A stretch of DNA of 64,000 nt from Athripsodes cinereus (GCA_947579605.1 OX388329.1:124001-188000); one strand, 5' to 3'. Counted from the first letter of the stretch, positions 35,902 through 42,339 are shown. A program made the numbers and translations. The notes: generated by a model not told the origin, from the sequence alone.

Positions 35902-36939
35902 AGCTATGTTATTATTATCGTTGTAAACCAATCCAATGGATTTGTAACTCTATATACGTGTATTGGTTCGCTACCTATGTTTTAACTACTCTATCGGCAA
36001 GTGCCTATTCCCTACATATACTTTAATTAAATAGATGTCCACTGTTTATGTATGCGTCTACCCCAACATAATGTAATATGTATATTTATATATAATAATA
36101 TGTAGTAGCTATGTTATTATTATCCTGCGAGCATGTGAATGTTAGTGCGACCTTGTGTACATACCTATATATGCATATAACTAATATTATATTTTGAAAG
36201 ACTGCAAGTATCTATCTATACACCTCATGATGCAGAAACCAACATGCATCTTAATAGAGGAAATTATATATTTTCATAGGAAGTCACATTTACAATTATA
36301 AAGATGTAGGGTTTTATTCCATTTCATTGGAAACAATCGGGCAGACTCGAGACTCGAAGACGTGCCGTCCATATTTTGATTAAACATAATATACCTAACA
36401 TAACATGAATAAATAAATAAATTAACATGCATAGACAATACACACAGATCGAGCTAGTCCCATAATAAGATATGGATGGGTGCTAAAACGACAATATACA
36501 TAAATTTATACAGTACATTAAATAGGTATACATATCATATGCACCTACACGTAGCGCCAAGACCCAAAACCATTTGACAAAGGTCAATCTTCAGTTTGTC
36601 TTGGTCGAGATTTAAAGGCAAGAGCGTTACCTCCGCGCCACACCGTCACCAAATACGGAAATGTGGAAACACAAACATTTTTTCACCAAAAAAATCACTT
36701 AATATTTTATTACATCTACCTGACTATTTCACCTTGTTATAAAATAATTTATTATGTATCTAAGTGTAAAGTTATTTGGTATTTGTAATGTGTGACATTT
36801 TATTGTTTAATTTTATTTGTTTCAGCGCCGTGATGATGATGTGCCAGTGTACTTAATAAAGCCAATAGAAGAAATACGTATCTTATGTCAGGAGAAAGTT
36901 GACGCGGCCAGAAGATCTGTGACACCAACGCCGCAATAA
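2735..36939 (+). CDS. ABRA-like: Actin-binding Rho-activating protein-like (costars family), whole gene
   Basis: Five coding exons join without a frame break: 2735-2875, 23605-23750, 24480-24630, 25116-25208 and 36826-36939, giving about 214 residues. Residues 1-47 are Pro/Ala/Arg-rich and not conserved. Residues 48-95 carry a short helical stretch ending in LNPFS (71-75), which vertebrate STARS also has before its actin-binding region. Residues 110-195 form the costars domain, with ITFGYLFE (139-146), INDKLVG (151-157), LLRARKH (159-165), FEGE (170-173) and a DDD turn (180-182) before a final beta strand. In vertebrates the protein binds actin in the sarcomere and promotes Rho-dependent MRTF/SRF signalling. 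The insect form is shorter than the roughly 380-residue vertebrate one. Introns are 20.7, 0.73, 0.49 and 11.6 kb, all GT-AG. The family is certain; exon 1 is the least certain part. Confidence 0.93.
2876..3039. other. Start of ABRA intron 1
   Basis: AT-rich, with a short (TA)n run at 2900-2922. No feature. Confidence 0.6.
3040..3345 (+). mobile_element. LINE 3' fragment
   Basis: 3041-3117 reads as a typical LINE ORF2 C-terminus (…ESVEVFKVRLKTLLFRRF…) closed by a stop. The 3' untranslated part at 3187-3345 (ACATTAACGGTTGTA… and CATCCACGGGTAAGGGAGGG) is repeated at 45306-45460, which marks it as dispersed. The LINE clade cannot be named. Confidence 0.6.
3346..4979. other. Intronic AT-rich DNA, no gene
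   Basis: Dominated by TAGGTA/TACCTA words. The poly-A at 3749-3760 after an AATAAA-like context could be an old retroposon tail. Short ORFs here have no coding character. Confidence 0.5.
4980..5215 (+). mobile_element. SINE-like element (tail-sharing family), interrupted copy
   Basis: 4985-5080 matches the family seen best at 53744-53990 and 62720-62890 (…GATGAGGTTTGCCACCCATCCTGAATGTCT…). The match breaks at about 5081 and resumes at about 5190 with TGTGGGCTATGCCGTGATG. About 110 bases of unrelated sequence ending in an A-rich run lie inside it. Confidence 0.6.
5440..5920 (-). pseudogene. LINE ORF2 C-terminus (family 1)
   Basis: The minus strand encodes the region after the reverse transcriptase, including LLRRMIGKTL, NEDIRRMSG, KLRWFGYVERM and a KGVRKRKHPRTTWLD tail. 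The same protein is better kept at 12395-12905. Frameshifts break both ends of this copy. The 3' end runs into CTCTGCCTA…TATAGTATAG, the tail motif of this family. LINEs of this kind supply reverse transcriptase for their own copying; this copy is dead. Confidence 0.8.
5921..7069. other. Intronic AT-rich DNA, no gene
   Basis: TAGGTA words and short GT/TG runs (6346-6370). Open frames at 6529-6795 and 6705-6959 overlap on opposite strands and look like chance. Confidence 0.5.
7070..7280 (+). mobile_element. Helitron-like element, truncated copy
   Basis: The 5' end TCTACACATAAATATTTAAG matches the 5' ends at 49090 and 54612. The internal TTAAATATGGGCATGTGGGG unit seen in those copies follows. 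The 3' hairpin and CTAG end are absent. Confidence 0.5.
7281..8329. other. Intronic AT-rich DNA, no gene
   Basis: Only simple repeats such as AAATAAATAAATAAAT at 7790-7806, probably a retroposon tail. Confidence 0.5.
8330..8480 (-). repeat. Dispersed repeat, LINE 3'-tail type
   Basis: 8400-8470 is the reverse complement of 19980-20045 (GTTAGTTGGAAGACATCGCA…TGTACATTGAATTGTATAA). A TTTATTTATTTATTTTATT run at the left is its A-rich tail in this orientation. The layout suggests a retroposon 3' end. Confidence 0.55.
8481..9787. other. Intron 1 stretch with a GC-rich patch
   Basis: Mostly AT-rich. CTGCA repeats lie at 9104-9126. A GC-rich patch at 9225-9300 holds a MEF2-type site and an E-box, listed separately. 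8953-8975 (CAAGGCCATCCACTCGTTT) recurs at 24233-24255. Confidence 0.5.
9259..9288 (+). promoter_or_regulatory. Possible MEF2 site plus E-box in ABRA intron 1
   Basis: CTATAAATAA (9259-9268) fits the MEF2 consensus YTAWWWWTAR. The E-box CACGTG follows at 9283-9288. Both lie in a GC-rich island inside AT-rich intron. In mammals the STARS gene is a MEF2 target. In AT-rich DNA a MEF2 match alone is weak evidence. Confidence 0.25.
9788..9916 (+). mobile_element. Half copy of the CACTGAG palindromic MITE
   Basis: Starts CACTGAGAAAAATACTC and follows the left arm of the full element at 47650-47908 to about its centre, where the match stops. No TA flank is left. Confidence 0.7.
10491..10870 (-). mobile_element. 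Helitron-like 3' end inserted in the TIR element
   Basis: On the minus strand it ends in AACCCG…CGGGTT (a perfect 6-bp stem), a short spacer and CTAG, followed by host T. Degenerate copies of the internal 70-80 base unit of this family run upstream. No 5' end was found. Confidence 0.55.
11091..11130. repeat. Perfect hairpin, 16-bp stem
   Basis: ACAGTTACTGGATGTT and its exact complement flank the 8-base loop GGAAATTT. The related sequence at 11720-11745 lacks the palindrome. Confidence 0.9.
11601..12154. repeat. Partial duplicate of the 11040-11165 sequence
   Basis: 11665-11785 resembles 11035-11165 (CAACCAAAC…CTCAAACAT…ATTGACTTCTAGTTACAGTCTAC), so this is a diverged second copy of the element interior. 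The rest is AT-rich and unassigned. Confidence 0.5.
12155..13322. mobile_element. TIR element (GGGAGGCGTTCA ends) carrying a LINE tail
   Basis: The left end GGGAGGCGTTCA (12157-) and the right end TGAACGCCTCCC (to 13322) are exact inverted repeats. Subterminal GTGATCACTCGACG and CACTGAACATCGAGCGAT parts are GC-rich and CGA-rich. There is no transposase ORF. Family 1 LINE sequence fills 12395-12905 inside it. The target duplication is unclear. Confidence 0.55.
12395..12905 (-). pseudogene. LINE ORF2 C-terminus (family 1), best copy
   Basis: The minus strand is open for 160 codons from about 12899 to the stop near 12417. It starts in the post-RT region (YIPTLMFASETWTWLKKDES), continues through LRRMVGKTL, NEDIRRMSGCERSV, LRWFGHVERM and KRGRPRATWLDHV, and ends AYPSWDMA. 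This tail is very common in insect LINEs. The copy is 5'-truncated, as usual for target-primed reverse transcription, and the 3' end is TATAGTATAGTAGTAGTAG. It has no host function. Confidence 0.85.
13323..13923. other. Intronic AT-rich DNA, no gene
   Basis: Nothing recognisable. The 65-codon frame at 13728-13925 has no similarity I know and AT-rich codons. Confidence 0.5.
13924..15604. repeat. Tandem duplication, ~773-bp period, with inner ~170-bp units
   Basis: Units starting GATA(A/T)(A/T)ACAGATAACTATAT begin at 13924, 14101, 14270 and 14875. The block at 14341-14826 (…GAACCAATGTACC…) recurs at 15113-15604, offset 772 bases. 14101-14873 is thus tandemly duplicated by 14875-15604, and the first part also holds 2-3 smaller repeats. 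The blocks share sequence in inverse orientation with the Helitron-like elements at 49.1 and 54.6 kb, including TTCAGAGTCCAT(T)GAGGACATACG. Confidence 0.8.
15625..15876 (-). mobile_element. tRNA-derived SINE (family A)
   Basis: The minus strand starts GTCGGCCGGTGTGGCGCGG (A-box-like), with a perfect B box GGTTCGATTCC about 60 bases in. A non-tRNA body follows (GTCTTGGGTCTGGGTG…) and an A tail at 15625-15636. Other copies lie at 28478-28722 and 36420-36650. The open frame 15686-15964 on the + strand is only its shadow. Confidence 0.85.
15880..16585. other. Intronic AT-rich DNA, no gene
   Basis: No repeat or coding sequence recognised. Confidence 0.5.
16586..16649. repeat. Perfect hairpin, 24-bp stem, 16-base loop
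   Basis: Arms 16586-16609 and 16626-16649 are exact complements, centred on AAAACGCTGT/ACAGCGTTTT. TTAATTAATTAA words flank both sides. Confidence 0.9.
16650..17334. other. Intronic DNA, no gene
   Basis: 16870-16990 is less AT-rich (GGCGCCGTTTAATTGAGCACC…) and partly resembles the interior of the 12155-13322 element. Otherwise empty. Confidence 0.4.
17335..17760 (+). mobile_element. Probable LINE-derived sequence
   Basis: It begins with CTCTGCCTACCCCACTTGGGACGTGAGGG, the C-terminal and tail motif of LINE family 1, then runs into GC-rich sequence containing the 114-codon frame at 17593-17937. That frame has no domain I recognise. It may be retroelement 3' sequence; a host exon is unlikely because no splice signals border it. 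Confidence 0.4.
17761..19974. other. Long stretch without recognised features
   Basis: AT-rich with a (CA)n run at 18663-18690. 18840-19190 is of mixed composition and unlike the rest, but no frame or repeat match was found. Confidence 0.5.
19975..20100 (+). repeat. Dispersed repeat, LINE 3'-tail type
   Basis: Forward copy of the repeat at 8330-8480, ending in AATAAATTAAAATAAATAAATAG. Confidence 0.6.
20101..21069. other. Intronic AT-rich DNA, no gene
   Basis: Nothing recognised. The 78-codon minus frame at 20398-20634 has no known motif. Confidence 0.5.
21070..21420. repeat. Unclassified dispersed repeat, copy 1
   Basis: Matches 40150-40490 over about 340 bases with many small differences, e.g. 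AATCGCACTGTTAGAGGCAT and GATAGAGCGGAGTCAATTTTAT. No TIR or tail identified. Confidence 0.65.
21451..21990. repeat. Minisatellite, six 90-bp units
   Basis: Units start TATGTTGGTAGTAGTTTTAG at 21451, 21541, 21631, 21721, 21811 and 21901. They appear identical except for one base in the last (GGAAATAAT for GGACATAAT). Because 90 is a multiple of 3, a stop-free minus frame of 201 codons arises by chance; it is not a gene. Confidence 0.97.
21991..22289. other. Intronic DNA, no feature
   Basis: AT-rich; nothing recognised. Confidence 0.5.
22290..23285 (-). pseudogene. LINE reverse transcriptase C-terminal half (CR1/L2-like)
   Basis: Minus-strand frame 23285-22980 covers the thumb after the catalytic site: LNPDKTKIIAFS, then a Cys/Arg-rich loop, ISYIKYLGL, LRWDQYLERL and LIYFFYNLRGR. 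One frameshift at about 22980 leads into 22978-22781, with VYYAMCHSLLEYGIEAWG and VLRVMHG, the usual post-RT block of CR1- and Jockey-type LINEs. A further 200 bases and a TTTATTTATTTTTATTTTAT run (the A-rich tail, 22290-22316) complete the 3' end. It is 5'-truncated and broken. Confidence 0.8.
23286..23604. other. End of ABRA intron 1
   Basis: 23300-23370 (GATGATGAGAGCGGAAGCTCTTGAAGG) resembles 37935-38010 in inverse orientation, a short dispersed repeat. The acceptor before exon 2 is TTTGTTCCAG. Confidence 0.5.
23605..23750 (+). CDS. ABRA-like: ABRA-like exon 2
   Basis: Encodes residues 48-95 and two bases of codon 96, with KVARFNNVAAQHKQ and SLNPFSDGFG. The acceptor is TTCCAG|GAC and the donor GGAAA|GTAAGT. 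The NPF motif and spacing match the region before the costars domain in STARS proteins. Confidence 0.95.
23751..24479. other. ABRA intron 2
   Basis: 729 bases, AT-rich. Contains TTTATTTATTTATTTAATTC (23770-23795) and a short copy of the CCATCCACTCGTTT repeat (24233-24260). Confidence 0.8.
24480..24630 (+). CDS. ABRA-like: ABRA-like exon 3
   Basis: Completes codon 96 and encodes residues 97-146, the start of the costars domain with ITFGYLFE at its end. The acceptor is TTTTAG|A and the donor GAG|GTAGGT, phase 0. Confidence 0.96.
24631..25115. other. ABRA intron 3
   Basis: 485 bases, AT-rich, no repeat recognised beyond a TACTTACTTACTTACAT run at its start. Confidence 0.8.
25116..25208 (+). 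CDS. ABRA-like: ABRA-like exon 4
   Basis: Thirty-one codons (147-177), the core of the costars domain: INDKLVGLLLRARKH and FEGECLFQ. Both borders are phase 0 (TTTCAG|ATT and CAG|GTATCA). Confidence 0.97.
25209..26496. other. Start of ABRA intron 4
   Basis: AT-rich, no gene. Contains an (AC)n tract at 25796-25822. Confidence 0.6.
25796..25822. repeat. (AC)n microsatellite
   Basis: Uninterrupted AC dinucleotides. Confidence 0.95.
26497..27875. mobile_element. TIR element with TGGACA/TGTCCA motif clusters
   Basis: The ends GGGTAGATGACCCGG and CCGGGTCATCTAACC are inverted repeats of about 28 bases, flanked by TA on both sides (26495-26496, 27876-27877). TGGACA or its complement is repeated in both subterminal zones. 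No transposase ORF remains, so it is non-autonomous. A SINE-like copy (27187-27440) sits inside. Confidence 0.7.
27187..27440 (+). mobile_element. SINE-like element (tail-sharing family)
   Basis: Full layout: GTATTCCGTGGAGCACCCG at the start, the GATGATGTTTGCCAATCATTCTG block, and the end CTATCCCACTTGTGGGATATGCCGTGATGG. More diverged than the copies at 53.7 and 62.7 kb. Confidence 0.7.
27960..28145 (-). pseudogene. LINE ORF2 C-terminal tail (family 2)
   Basis: The minus strand matches the tail better kept at 47905-48085: GRPRR…WQ, LGLEWPEVLEAAVDRDLWRR, AMGPRPN. Frame broken. This copy is the empty site for the MITE at 47650-47908. Confidence 0.75.
28189..28461. mobile_element. Fold-back element (AGCGGCCCCACCCGTT arms)
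   Basis: The left arm AGCGGCCCCACCCGTTTTCG… (28190-28275) pairs with the right arm …CAACGGGTGGGGCCGCT (28380-28461) with few mismatches. An extra direct copy of the end lies at 28291. Half of it recurs at 48189-48280. Confidence 0.75.
28478..28722 (-). mobile_element. tRNA-derived SINE (family A), copy 2
   Basis: Close to the 15625-15876 copy. The B-box region reads GGTTCGACTAC on the minus strand, with two changes. The A tail is short. Confidence 0.8.
28723..29389. other. Intron 4, no gene
   Basis: AT-rich. CCATATTG…AAATTAAAAATGTATAGCGTAAAT at 28984-29027 is repeated at 29361-29404, right before the next LINE. Confidence 0.5.
29390..30207 (+). pseudogene. 5'-truncated LINE (CR1/Jockey-like) with A-rich tail
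   Basis: From about 29398 the + strand encodes the post-RT block: VRSQLEFCSVVWSPQY, IDRIEALQGKFIRHM, then LENRRTVFDMMFLFKILNG, and R-R-T-C-A-L-Y-N-S near the end, with a stop at 29872-29874. A T-rich 3' untranslated region and an AATAAA-rich A tail (30177-30207) follow. The frame is open for nearly 160 codons, so this copy is fairly young. The catalytic reverse transcriptase part is absent, so it cannot copy itself. Confidence 0.85.
30208..31321. other. Intron 4, mostly unassigned
   Basis: 30475-30595 is a dispersed repeat (listed). A GC-richer patch at 31010-31110 reads MEPSERDASMAEQDRDVH on the + strand with a fair start context; it has no known domain and no strong donor, so it is not called a gene. 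Confidence 0.45.
30475..30595 (-). repeat. Unclassified dispersed repeat
   Basis: Reverse complement of 58498-58612 with modest divergence (CACTTTGCCACCTCA…AGGCT…GTGTCGA). Confidence 0.65.
31322..31555 (+). CDS. Small single-pass membrane protein beside an LTR
   Basis: A 77-residue frame starts at ATG 31322. The start MGSTNT fits an N-myristoylation signal (Gly2, Thr6). One hydrophobic segment of about 20 residues (around 30-48) follows, then Trp/Arg/Cys-His-Lys and a basic, Pro-rich tail ending VIPRRT. Codon use is GC-rich against an AT-rich intron. Forty bases after the stop come a purine-rich tract and a TGT…ACA LTR-like sequence, so it is most likely the last ORF of an LTR retroelement, in the place of an env or accessory gene. 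I cannot name the protein. A nested host gene is the alternative and less likely. The ATG at 31217 is upstream and out of character. Confidence 0.6.
   Translation: MGSTNTKEEVIVAQGDNSSFHLSVTSLTLVVVIAMLLVFWLLWRQCHKVLTRHVLQRIDTTPRDVIPPDIHVIPRRT
31598..31889 (+). mobile_element. Polypurine tract and 3' LTR of a retroelement
   Basis: GGCGGGGGG (31598-31605) sits just before TGTGGCAACC (31609). The segment ends GTAGGACA (31889), giving TGT…ACA ends over 281 bases, with an AATAAA at 31825-31830 near its 3' part. The 5' LTR, gag and pol are not in the window, so this is the 3' remnant of a deleted copy. Confidence 0.6.
31940..32065 (-). mobile_element. tRNA-derived SINE (family B), partial
   Basis: The minus strand reads GGTTCGATCCCAGGTGCC, then …CACGACACAAGCTTTTAG… and …TTGTATTTGGGTTTATAACAAAACCC. 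Same family as 61390-61625; the tRNA 5' half is missing. Confidence 0.8.
32066..33350. other. Intron 4, no gene
   Basis: AT-rich. No repeat recognised. Confidence 0.5.
33351..33394. repeat. Perfect hairpin, 20-bp stem, GAAA loop
   Basis: CTCGGAATATGTACACAAGG and its exact complement flank GAAA. A third partial copy (ATATGTACACAA) follows at 33397-33408. Confidence 0.95.
33395..34419. other. Intron 4, no gene
   Basis: Short C runs at 33442-33461; otherwise AT-rich. Confidence 0.5.
34420..34735 (-). pseudogene. LINE ORF2 C-terminus (RTE-like)
   Basis: The minus strand from about 34735 to the stop at 34432 is open: LRELNISARLSSICSQRALRYFGHIARR, then EGRRGRGRVPIRWSDQI and a tail with AEDRSTWRQMV and GHDPQD. 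This is a common insect LINE tail, here intact but cut off from the catalytic parts. The ATG at 34668 is internal. Confidence 0.85.
34736..35700. other. Intron 4, no gene
   Basis: AT-rich with TAGGTA words. GGGGAGGGGAGGGGCGAGG at 35224-35242 is the only GC-rich spot. Confidence 0.5.
35701..36124. repeat. Tandem duplication, 217-bp period
   Basis: 35701-35917 and 35918-36124 are near identical. A long (AT)n at 35866-35896 in unit 1 is short and interrupted in unit 2. A 4-base TATC present in unit 1 is missing from unit 2. Confidence 0.95.
36125..36419. other. Intron 4, no gene
   Basis: Nothing recognised. Confidence 0.5.
36420..36650 (-). mobile_element. tRNA-derived SINE (family A), copy 3
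   Basis: Shares the body (GATCGAGCTAGTCCCA…, CAAGACCCAAAACCATTTGACAA) and the A-box end (AGCGTTACCTCCGCGCCACACC) with the other two. The B-box part is deleted. Confidence 0.75.
36826..36939 (+). CDS. ABRA-like: ABRA-like exon 5 (last coding)
   Basis: Encodes residues 178-214 and the TAA at 36937-36939. RRDDDVPVYLIKP finishes the costars domain and a Arg/Thr/Pro-rich tail ends the protein. The acceptor is TTTGTTTCAG. Confidence 0.96.
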   Translation, partial: RRDDDVPVYLIKPIEEIRILCQEKVDAARRSVTPTPQ

Positions 36940-37745
36940 GGACAAGTGTGACACAGCGGGCAAGGCTCTCACCCAGACTGTGTCACAATAGACTGCGCCC
37001 AATTAGCTCTAAAGAGATTATTAATAACTAATTATATTGCTTTGAGGCAAAAAGCTTTCAATTTCAGTACCTACCTACCTACCTAATTGTGAATGTTGAA
37101 TCCTAGAAAGGTGAATGAGAACGCGGGAGCGAATAGGCATTATCTCAAACAAATAATTAAAACAATTTACATAAGTCGGATTTTTGTATATCCATTTCTC
37201 GTTTTTTTTTCCAAACTGTAAAACTTCGTTTGATAGAAAAATATATTTTTATTTGCGTGTACAGATTTTATTAAATATATTTTATATGCATTGTAGTAGG
37301 CATGTACCTACCTACATATTATTACACCTAACAATACTTGAAGGTTTTATACCTTAAGTTATACTACCTATAAACATACCTATACATACATACCTACTTG
37401 TGTGAAAAATACAAAGTCAAATATTTCTGTACATATAATATTTTGTAATGTTTGTTCATGTATATGTACGTACCTACTCATTGTGTAGGTATAATCATAT
37501 TTATTGAATTATGTGTGCGTGTGTGTATATGTACAGATAGATTCAAACATACCTACATTATATACCTTTAACTATTTATATACTGATGTAGTACCTACAT
37601 ACCTAATAATAATTATATAAGTATTTATGTGTAGTAGTAATATATTATAATCTACATACATACATACATACCAACATATACCTAAGGTTCTATTAAGTTT
37701 TTTATCATGTATAACTATCCCGAATAAACATTGTTATGAGCTTTT
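36940..37745 (+). other. Probable 3' UTR of the ABRA-like gene
   Basis: AT-rich with many TACCTAC words. AATAAA at 37723-37728 is the best polyadenylation signal candidate. The end is not proven. Confidence 0.45.
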
Positions 37746-38941
37746 TGATTTAATATCCGCTTATTGTAACTGTTATTAATTTCAATAGCAATGTACTTAC
37801 TTCATGGTATATTATGCTGTGTAATTTTGTACCAAACATTAATATAAATACACACATAATTTTGTCCTCAGTAAGTTAAAATAAAAACAAAATACCTATA
37901 TTATAATAAGTTTTTCCATTGGTGACTTTATTAATTTGCGAGCAGACTTTCGAAAGCTTCCACTCTCATTGTCAGGCGAATGTTAAGTTAAGCATTATTT
38001 TAAAGGTGAGGCAGATAGAGAAACAATAAAAACATAAAACTTTCACATGAGAGATAAGCTAGCTCATATCAGGTTTGGTCAAATATGAGCCTTTGGAGAG
38101 TTTTAAATAAAAACATCTCCTGCATTAAATTTGCCTTTGTTCGGTAAGGAGAAAGCACAGAACATCCTAATTAGAGATGTGCATATTATATATTGGAATA
38201 ATTCTAGAATTGATAAATTGTATAGAGTCCTTGAGTTGCATTGGCACGTGAACGACACTTTAATTTTGTCCAATAATAATAATTACGTATGCAACTTTTT
38301 GCCATTCTTATACTTATATAGTCATACTTATATATTCCATGGTAATATCGCGCGCAATACGACATAATATGATTGTAATATGTACTACGCTCTTAGCTAC
38401 ATTATACGTGCATACATAGTACATACCATACGTAATAGACAATACTCAAATAATCCGTAACAGTCATAAGATCTCACATACATAAGGTAGGGTAGGTACC
38501 CAACGATTTAGTTAATTTGAATTAGTTCACATTAATTACTTTACTAGGTATCTATGCATCAATCGAAAGATATAGATATACAAATAATAATTAAACCTAT
38601 GCAGTCGGATGTCGCTTCGTTCCCAGAACACCCCCGCGATATCTCTTGCAGGTATATACCTACCAATAATTGAGGGCGCTGCTGTCGTTCATATGGCAAT
38701 CTTCAACAGAAAGTCAGGGTCACTCTACGGTTTTACAGTAAACATATGTAAGCGCCATTTTTTTGTTGTTGATTAAAAATAAATCGAATATCACATTTTT
38801 ATAGAGTTTCTGTGTAACAAAAATAAATTGAGACAATACCAAAGGGATTAGATTAATTCAATAACCCGGCAATATATAAAAATCTTTGGGACAAGTTTCT
38901 CATGCTTATGAGGGTAGGCAAAAAACACATTTTTTTTAATT
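37746..38941. other. Intergenic, no gene
   Basis: 37935-38010 (CGAAAGCTTCCACTCTCATTGTCAGGC) is a short dispersed repeat related to 23300-23370. The rest is unassigned. Confidence 0.5.
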
Positions 38942-39125
38942 TTAAATATAGTCTCCTTTTAGCTCAATACATTTAGTCCAGCGGTATTCTATCTTTTTTT
39001 AAGCCATCCTAAAGAGATGATTTGTCGAATTCTGTAAAATAGGTCACTGTTTCGGCGATGATTTTCTCGTTTGACGAGAATCACTTCCCGCGAAGCCATT
39101 TTTCCATGTTGGGCAGCAATTAAAT
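38942..39125 (-). pseudogene. mariner transposase C-terminal remnant
   Basis: On the minus strand the pieces FSSNEKIIAETVTYF, then DKSSL and IEYRWTKCIELKGDYI appear in this order across two stop codons and one frameshift. The last piece is the typical C-terminus of irritans-type mariner transposase, a DD34D cut-and-paste enzyme. Only the last sixty or so residues are left and no clear TIR pair is visible. It is dead. Confidence 0.8.
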
Positions 39126-40149
39126 CTTTATTGCATGATAAAAGAACAATTACGAATTTTAAAAACAACAAAAAAAATCATTCTATGGGCGAGTTTATCG
39201 CATGAAAGCGATATCTAGAGCTGTGTAAAGCTTATTTAAAAGAATTTGAAACTGAATTGGGTCGATTCGGCACGTAAAACGATATGAAGAGAAAATATAC
39301 GCAAAAACTACTCAAAGAATCTATAAAGGACATTGGGTATACCAGACCCTAATAAAACTCAATTGGTGCTTACATTATTATAGCCGAACTCCATAGATTT
39401 TCGTAAATGTCATCTAAATAAACATAACCTATACTTTATTGAGAGGTTATTAATATCGCGGATTCATCCATAAAAATAACATCGTAAACATATTCAAATG
39501 AATAATACTTAATTTAATATGAATTTGTTGTAATACTAATCGGTTAGAATCGATGTTCGTTTGTAAACATCGCTAAAATTAGACAATGATATGTTGGACA
39601 TGCAATCCGCCAAACACTGCACGTAAACATTGTATATAATCTCTCTTGCTCCACTGCGAATAGTTTAATTACTCATTTTATTTATTGCCACTGATTTTAA
39701 AACAAAAATTCACTGCCTTTTTTACCAATTACGGCCGATTTAATTAAAATAATGATGTTTAGTTTGTAAACTATGATAACAAGACGTATAACCTTGGAGA
39801 TGTCAGTGAGAATGACAATAAATATTAGTGTTGTCAGAGTGATAAAATGTTAGTTCACCAATAATTAATTTCTACTCTTTTTAGCCAGACTGTATGTGTT
39901 ATGTTCAATATCTGCTATGTATGTATAGGTACTTACTTATCTGATTATGTAGGTAGGTATTATACGGAATAATAATTCTAGTCGTAGACAATAATACATA
40001 GGTATGTAAAAATGTATGTAATTATTATAATAATATTATTTATTAACTGCAATGACATGACGACCAAAGAATAAAAAATATACTTACATACATACCTAAA
40101 TGTAACATAAATATATCTGTATATAAATGTATGTATATTATTATATCGA
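39126..40149. other. Intergenic, no gene
   Basis: 39185-39215 (GGGCGAGTTTATCGCATGAAAGCG) is a variant of the 8400-8470 repeat. The rest is AT-rich. Confidence 0.5.
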
Positions 40150-40490
40150 TTGTACAGTTCCACAACTCAACAAAAAAGAAATGTCTTTTATTCGAGATTT
40201 TGCCATATTTGTAATTTTGCTATATTTATATTATTCTGCTTTAAAAACACTGCCAAAAGTGAAATAATTATATCATAATATCATAATAATCGCACTGTTA
40301 GGGGCATTATGTTGTTTTTTTCCGTTCAAAAGTTAAACAATTCCAAATAGAAATTTGTGAAATTGAAAGTTTTCATCTTACATTTTTTTTATTAACTGAA
40401 TATTAAATTTATGAAGGGAAACGTTTTTTTTGTTATTTGTTTGTGGGGTATTGATAGAACGGAGTTGATTTTATTAATTACTTCCAAGCT
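40150..40490. repeat. Unclassified dispersed repeat, copy 2
   Basis: Pairs with 21070-21420, same orientation. Confidence 0.65.
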
Positions 40491-42339
40491 GTAAAGCAAT
40501 CATAACACATACCTACATATTATTTATTTATTTATTTTCAGTAAAAAAAAACACCACTCACCATGACAGTGTTGATCTTTTTGATGAGTGATGCGCTTAA
40601 CACATTGTGTTGGTTCATTCTAAATCTCCATTGCTCTATTGCAGTATGGAGAAATATACTTACACAATATTATTAAGTATGTATGTATATATTTCATTAC
40701 ATACTTACATAGAGATGGTTAGATAGATGGAGGTATCATCTAGTCTAGTACGTTGCGTTGTGGCTATCGATAGCTGATATTATTATTGTGTAGATATTAT
40801 GTATGGTAGGAGTGGAAAGCGAATAATAATTATATTAATGTTACTGAGATACGTGCCGATTGTAAATAATAATAATATTCAAAATTCAATCCACATCAAA
40901 ATATAAAGACAAGAATAGATTTAAAAAAATATGTTTTATGTAAATATGGAAAATAAAATAAATACTCATTGTATTATATTGAAATGTTGTTATTCATTGA
41001 CTTTTCCTTTAGGCTATCCCACAAATTTGTATAGGTATATGTATGATCTCTTGTCTATTACGACAAAAGTCATATACGAGTAGGTACTTATAACATATCG
41101 TCGTTGCATATTCAAAAAGAGGTTATGATGTCATTACTTATTTTTATATCCATTGTTATGTCATTGTTGTCTTTTTATTTTTTCAAATTTATGTAAACAT
41201 GTAAAGGGCTTCTTGCCGTATATATTTCTAAAATATACAGTTTATTCTAGACATGTCAAAGCATTTATAACTTCACATACCCCTTTTTGAATATGCAATC
41301 ACGATATCGATATTCTTTTTCTTGTCTGTTATGATAAATGTCACATTACTCAATATTTTGGAAACAATCAAAATCTAAGAGAAATTTAAGAGACTTTTAT
41401 ACGTTAAACAGATTATAATATAACAAAGATAGACAAAAATAATAAAATATGAACTGCTACAAATTTATAAAAATAAACATTAAGATATAACAAAATTAGC
41501 AGTTACGTTAAACAAAACAACAGCAGTAATAAAATAAAAATATTATATTAAATTAAATTGAGATTGGACTTGATTATTAAACTTATGATGAATATAAATA
41601 ATAAAAGATAAACTTCAAACACAAATCAAAATAAAATATCAATATAAAATAGTCAACAGGATAATTAGTGAAATTTATTAGATTATAAAAATATGTCAAA
41701 AATAAACAACACATAAAATTTTTAAATTAAAAAAAAATGATAATTTATAAATTACGAAATAATAATAAAAAATAATGTTTACAATGGATAGGTGATTGAG
41801 GAAAATCAAAATCATGAATATTAATATTCAAATAGGTTATTTACGACGGCTGTTGTGATCCTGAAGACCTAAAACAACAAGGCGGTGTCTGTCGCCACCC
41901 ACTGAAGTGGAAAGATTTATGTAGACCTGACACGAGATATCAGTAAGTATTTAAGATAATTTCGCCACAATATTTACATAAATAAGTAGGTACCTAATAG
42001 GTAGGTACTAACATATTAATATACATAAGTATACACTATAAAATGTAGGTTTGTGGAAATAATAGCCGCTAGCTCCCTACATAAGTTGTATGTATGAATA
42101 AGTACATAGGTATGTATTTCAAACCACTAATTTATTCATTACTGTACACCAAAATATGAAGAAGTGAGCTAATTTTTAGTCTATATTATAAAAGTTATGA
42201 GTTGGTTAACAGTTGCATATAAATTAAATAAGGATTTTGAACCAGGTGATCCTTGAGCCCTTTCTTAGAAAGAATTTGCTTGAAAAACTGAATGGATGGA
42301 TGATTGTATGTAAGTAATAGGAATGTTATATTTTGAGAA
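40491..42339. other. Intergenic, no gene
   Basis: Very AT-rich, A-runs at 41400-41780. 41840-41950 has more balanced composition but no frame or match. Confidence 0.5.

Noticed and set aside
38131..38367. 78-codon + strand frame
   Set aside because: AT-rich codons, no motif, no splice context.
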